A stretch of DNA of 9,129 nucleotides from Desulfobacterales bacterium (lineage in GTDB: Bacteria; Desulfobacterota; Desulfobulbia; Desulfobulbales; BM004), in contig JAAXQI010000118.1 of the NCBI GenBank assembly GCA_012974315.1, forward strand, positions 1-9,129. Reading direction: 5' to 3'. Under the pieces are notes generated by a model that was given only the letters and a program-made list of their open reading frames with translations, searched no databases and was not told the DNA's origin. Shown here one piece after another: positions 6,046 through 9,129 of the stretch (its first letter is position 1; every line of letters begins with the position of its first letter). The position numbers and the translations under genes were made by a program.

Positions 6046-7671
6046 ATGAAACTGCGCACCTGTGTAACGCCTGATGGCAAGTTTATATACGGTATCCATA
6101 AGCCGTCGTTCAGGGTGGCAAATATGCGGGAAGATGCTTTTCTGCAGTCATTGGGACTTGATGATGAGAACAACTCAATTGAAAATACTGTTAACTTTCC
6201 CGCCGGAGAAGTAGAAGAATTGCAGGGTGAATGGATATATGAGATTCTAAATCCTTTTCCCTTTCGTGGCGCCACTTATATTGGCAAGAGTTGGGCAGAT
6301 GCCAGGGCTTTAAATCCTGCAGCAATAAAGCTTCCCAGACCAGTCCCCACCTCTATGACTAATTTTTTGAGTAAGCACTTACTGTGCGAGGGTGTATCCA
6401 GGGACAGTTTGAATGAATCCTTTGGTGATCTGCCGGAAACTGTCCTTCTTGCTCTTGCATCAACGTCCACTGACCCTGAGGATTTAACCCGTCTTGCGGA
6501 ATTGTCTTGCGAGTTTGTGTATGACCAGGAGGAAGAGCTACCGGTTGGCTTACGTTATGAGAAGGATGCAAAGGGTAGACATAGGCCAAACATATTACAC
6601 CATGACCTGTTTGAAGCAGTGGCCAACAACACTTTCCTGCCTGATATTTATAAGGAAGTTATGGTGTTGCGGCCTGGTGCCCAGGGAGATAGCGAGATTG
6701 TTGGTGACTGGCCGGCAGAGCGTGATAGCCATGTGTTCGAATATCTGCGGCGCAACAGTTATATCCCCTGGGGGCATTACGCCGCTAACATGGCAAATGA
6801 CCTTGTTCGTTACTCTGTCTCAGACCTTTCAGATAATGACTTTGAAGGTCTCAGGCATCTGTATTACCAGCGGACCTATATCAGGCTTGCTGAGCAATTG
6901 GGAATAAAACCGGAAGCCGGGAATAAATGTTTTACAATACCAGAGCTAGAGGAACTCCGGCAGAAAGTTATTAAAGAACTGGATGAAGGTGAATCGAAGT
7001 CTTTGAAGTTTGATGCCACCCTCTGGGGCTGGAATTATGGTTTTGATTTTGCAGCCAGCGGTTACCGTCTCCATGCTTCCCACCAACAGATCCACCAGCA
7101 GTTTTCCATGATACCCAAAGAGGTTGCAGGAGTAGAAACGGGAAATGAAATGATTCCCTCGTACAGTTGCGGTGATCTGGTGTCTGACTTTGTCATATCC
7201 TATCAAAAGGAGTATCAAAGCAGCTTTTTTGTGGATTATATAACGGCAGTCCGCAATAACAGGAGAATGGATGGTAAAAATGAGCTGAATGCAGATTTGG
7301 TTGTATACGAAGATGAATTTGTCATGCTCTTTGTCCCCAAGGCCCAGACCTCCCAGTGGGAACTGCAGCTTGTTACTTTAACTCAAGCAGGTAATATCCT
7401 GGAAGCCGACTCCAATGTACGTGCATCTCTCAATAAGGGCATTATAACTGCCATGCGCATTCTCACCGGGATGGGAGCCAGGTTGATTACGGTTATTGAG
7501 TTTCCCAAGCGTATGGGGGTTAATGATATTGACCAGAGGCTGCTATATTCCTTTTTGCCTAAGATTCCTTATTCAATGGGCGCATTTTCAGAGGCGCAGC
7601 AACGGTTTATTAACGGACATTACCCGGAAGATTTTGCCATTTCCTGTCGTTTACAGCTTGAAATTCAATAG
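6046..7671 (+). CDS. Protein of unknown function with GalT/HIT-superfamily-like motif layout
   Basis: This 541-residue soluble protein has no signal peptide or membrane segment, and I do not recognise it as a named enzyme. Its C-terminal half has a histidine cluster, RLHASHQQIHQQFSMIP (341-357; H343, H346, H350). This is followed about 65 residues later by DLVVYEDEFVMLFVPKAQTSQWELQLV (417-443). In galactose-1-phosphate uridylyltransferases an active-site HPHPQ motif is likewise followed by an E-rich linker and then a second-repeat strand ending in VP-x-A-x-WPFE, so a distant nucleotidyl-transferase or hydrolase relative is possible. The N-terminal half (TPDGKFIYGIHKPSFRVANM; YIPWGHYAANMANDLVRYS at about 239-257) matches nothing I know. 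A weak GAGAGA lies just upstream of the ATG. It is divergent from the minus block and 113 bp upstream of trpB on the same strand; a functional link with trpB is not evident. Confidence 0.75.
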   Translation: MKLRTCVTPDGKFIYGIHKPSFRVANMREDAFLQSLGLDDENNSIENTVNFPAGEVEELQGEWIYEILNPFPFRGATYIGKSWADARALNPAAIKLPRPVPTSMTNFLSKHLLCEGVSRDSLNESFGDLPETVLLALASTSTDPEDLTRLAELSCEFVYDQEEELPVGLRYEKDAKGRHRPNILHHDLFEAVANNTFLPDIYKEVMVLRPGAQGDSEIVGDWPAERDSHVFEYLRRNSYIPWGHYAANMANDLVRYSVSDLSDNDFEGLRHLYYQRTYIRLAEQLGIKPEAGNKCFTIPELEELRQKVIKELDEGESKSLKFDATLWGWNYGFDFAASGYRLHASHQQIHQQFSMIPKEVAGVETGNEMIPSYSCGDLVSDFVISYQKEYQSSFFVDYITAVRNNRRMDGKNELNADLVVYEDEFVMLFVPKAQTSQWELQLVTLTQAGNILEADSNVRASLNKGIITAMRILTGMGARLITVIEFPKRMGVNDIDQRLLYSFLPKIPYSMGAFSEAQQRFINGHYPEDFAISCRLQLEIQ

Positions 7672-7784
7672 CTTCCACATCATATTATCACTTTAAAAAA
7701 AACTGTTTTATCCATCCCATTGTGTTAAAATAACCAACTTTTCTAAATGAGCCACTGAACGAAAAAACATTAACGGAAGTAACT

Positions 7785-9017
7785 ATGATAAAGAAAGGAT
7801 ATTACGGACATTGGGGAGGCGCGTTCATCCCTGAGATTCTGTTTGAAACATTTAAAGAGCTAAATCAATATTTCGAGGAAATCAAAAACGATCCTTCGTT
7901 CTGGGAAGAGTACTTGCAACTCATGTCCAGTTACTCCTGTCGGCCTACTCCGCTCACCTACGCAGAAAATCTCAGTAACCATTTTGGTGGCGGTCATATT
8001 TACATCAAGCGCGAAGATCTCAATCATACCGGGGCGCATAAGGCCAATAACGTTATAGGGCAGGGACTTCTGGTCAAGCGTATGGGCAAAAAACGTGTGA
8101 TCGCTGAGACCGGTGCCGGACAGCACGGGGTGGCAACTGCAACCATGGCTGCCAAGTTCGGCCTTGAATGTACCATTTATATGGGCGAGGAAGATATACA
8201 ACGTCAGCGGCCCAATGTTTTCTGGATGGAAAAAATGGGAGCCACCGTAGTCTCGGTAACCGATGGTTCAAAAACCTTGAAAGATGCCATAAACGAGGCT
8301 TTTCGTGACTGGGTTTCCAATATGGATTCTACTCACTATGTGCTTGGCACGGTCTGTGGTCCCCATCCCTTCCCTGAAATGGTTGCCTGGTTTCAGTCAA
8401 TTATAGGTGTTGAGGCAAGGAAGCAGATCCTGCAATCCTTTGGTACTCTGCCATCCCGGGTTTATGCCTGTGTTGGTGGTGGTTCCAATGCCATGGGTAT
8501 CTTCCAGGGATTTCTTGGAGATAAACAGGTTGACCTTGTTGGTGTTGAAGCTGGCGGCAGGGGCTTGCCCAGTGGAGAACATGCAGCGCGTTTGGCAGGA
8601 AGTGATGCTTCTCCCGGGGTAGCCCAGGGGTATAAAACCATGTTCCTGCAAGATTCCGATGGCCAGATGCGTGATACCCATTCAGTTGCAGCCGGCCTGG
8701 ATTATATCGGGGTCTCGCCTATCCTGAGCGATCTTTGGGAAAAGGGACGGGTGCGTTTTGCTGCAGCTACTGATACCGAGGTCATGGAAGCACTTGACAT
8801 AACCATGAAAAAAGAAGGTATTATCCCGGCACTGGAGTCTGCTCATGCCTTTGTCCAGGCATTTAAGGAGGCTTCTGACTTAGGCAGGGACGAAGCGCTT
8901 ATTATTAATATGTCCGGCCGTGGCGATAAAGATATCTTTACAATTGCCAACGCTTATGGGGACCCCTCCTGGAAAGAGTTTATAATTGACCAGGCTGAAA
9001 AATATAAGAAAGGTTAA
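7785..9017 (+). CDS. trpB: Tryptophan synthase beta chain
   Basis: The 410-residue protein is a PLP enzyme of the TrpB family, which condenses indole with L-serine to make L-tryptophan in the cytoplasm, normally as an alpha2-beta2 complex with TrpA. Visible elements are the PLP lysine in HTGAHKANN (K86), the catalytic glutamate in AETGAGQHG (E108), the phosphate-binding loop GGGSNAMG (231-238), EGIIPALESAHA (344-355), and NMSGRGDKD (375-383), whose serine (S377) contacts the PLP ring nitrogen. Length is close to the usual 395-400. GGAAG lies 5 nt before the ATG. Several otherwise common positions differ: HKANN for HKxNN with I or V, NVFWM for NVFRM, and LDYIGVSP for LDYPGVGP. No trpA follows in the remaining 112 bp, and none of the other trp genes is near. 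It may be an orphan or second copy. Confidence 0.93.
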   Translation: MIKKGYYGHWGGAFIPEILFETFKELNQYFEEIKNDPSFWEEYLQLMSSYSCRPTPLTYAENLSNHFGGGHIYIKREDLNHTGAHKANNVIGQGLLVKRMGKKRVIAETGAGQHGVATATMAAKFGLECTIYMGEEDIQRQRPNVFWMEKMGATVVSVTDGSKTLKDAINEAFRDWVSNMDSTHYVLGTVCGPHPFPEMVAWFQSIIGVEARKQILQSFGTLPSRVYACVGGGSNAMGIFQGFLGDKQVDLVGVEAGGRGLPSGEHAARLAGSDASPGVAQGYKTMFLQDSDGQMRDTHSVAAGLDYIGVSPILSDLWEKGRVRFAAATDTEVMEALDITMKKEGIIPALESAHAFVQAFKEASDLGRDEALIINMSGRGDKDIFTIANAYGDPSWKEFIIDQAEKYKKG

Positions 9018-9023
9018 AGGATC

Positions 9024-9104
9024 AAGTGCCTAAAGTGAGCTAAAGTTATAAGTGACTAAATGAGCCAAGTTTATAAGTGTCTAAAGTGAGCTAAAGTACT
9101 AAGT
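9024..9104 (+). repeat. Tandem 25-26 bp repeat, three units plus a stub, after trpB
   Basis: Units begin with AAGTG at 9024, 9050 and 9075 (26, 25 and 26 bp) and a fourth AAGT starts at 9101. Units 1 and 3 are nearly identical (AAGTGyCTAAAGTGAGCTAAAGT then TAT or ACT). Unit 2 is degenerate. Each good unit holds CTAAAGT twice, 10 bp apart. No hairpin-plus-T-run terminator is seen here. The array begins 7 bp after the trpB stop. Confidence 0.8.
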
Positions 9105-9129
9105 TTGTTATGAAATATATGTGGTATTT

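Noticed and set aside
5802..6275. 157-residue minus-strand frame
   Set aside because: It overlaps the N-terminal coding region of the 541-residue gene and the intergenic region, and shows no recognisable motif.
7672..7784. Terminator, leader peptide or riboswitch upstream of trpB
   Set aside because: The 113-bp gap shows no Trp-rich leader frame, no strong hairpin followed by T, and no promoter pair with good spacing; only the GGAAG ribosome binding site is supported.

Overview
The window looks like a chromosomal segment of an anaerobic bacterium of the deltaproteobacterial/Desulfobacterota type. That is an inference. It rests on moderate GC, genes for DUF1847- and CGGC-type cysteine-rich proteins, a Bpt-type N-end-rule transferase, an orphan-looking trpB, and what appears to be a selenocysteine-encoding gene. 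No rRNA, tRNA, CRISPR array, insertion sequence or phage gene is visible.

Positions 1-5884 hold ten genes, all on the minus strand and closely spaced (mostly 23-51 bp gaps). In transcription order they are: a small three-helix membrane protein (5884-5522), a BamE/SmpA-like lipoprotein with a disrupted N-terminus (about 5409-5073), a YHS-domain lipoprotein (5029-4574), a CGGC-domain cysteine-rich protein (4550-4098), a PaaI-type hotdog thioesterase (4048-3542), a SAM-dependent methyltransferase (3512-2964), an AI-2E/PerM-family membrane protein (2800-1745), a DUF1847 cysteine-rich protein (1704-973), the leucyl/arginyl-tRNA-protein transferase Bpt (947-207), and the start of an exported protein that runs off the window (155-1). 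Wider gaps of 112 bp and 163 bp, each holding a candidate sigma70 promoter, suggest internal transcription starts before the BamE-like gene and the AI-2E gene.

Positions 6046-9017 carry two plus-strand genes, divergent from the block above: a 541-residue protein of no certain family with a GalT/HIT-like arrangement of motifs, and a tryptophan synthase beta chain (trpB). A short 25-26 bp tandem repeat follows trpB.

The main discovery is in the YHS gene. A simple ORF call stops at 93 residues at a TGA. The frame stays open for 57 more codons beyond it. Those codons read as the expected second half of the family, and the TGA sits where I expect the conserved cysteine (GGY-C-AYA). Nineteen nucleotides past the TGA is the apical loop of a perfect 7-bp hairpin with a GGUC loop, the hallmark of a bacterial SECIS element. 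The gene is therefore best read as a 151-residue selenoprotein (Sec94), not a truncated gene. It lies among several cysteine-rich proteins of putative metal-binding families, which hints at a shared metal- or thiol-redox role; that link is inference.
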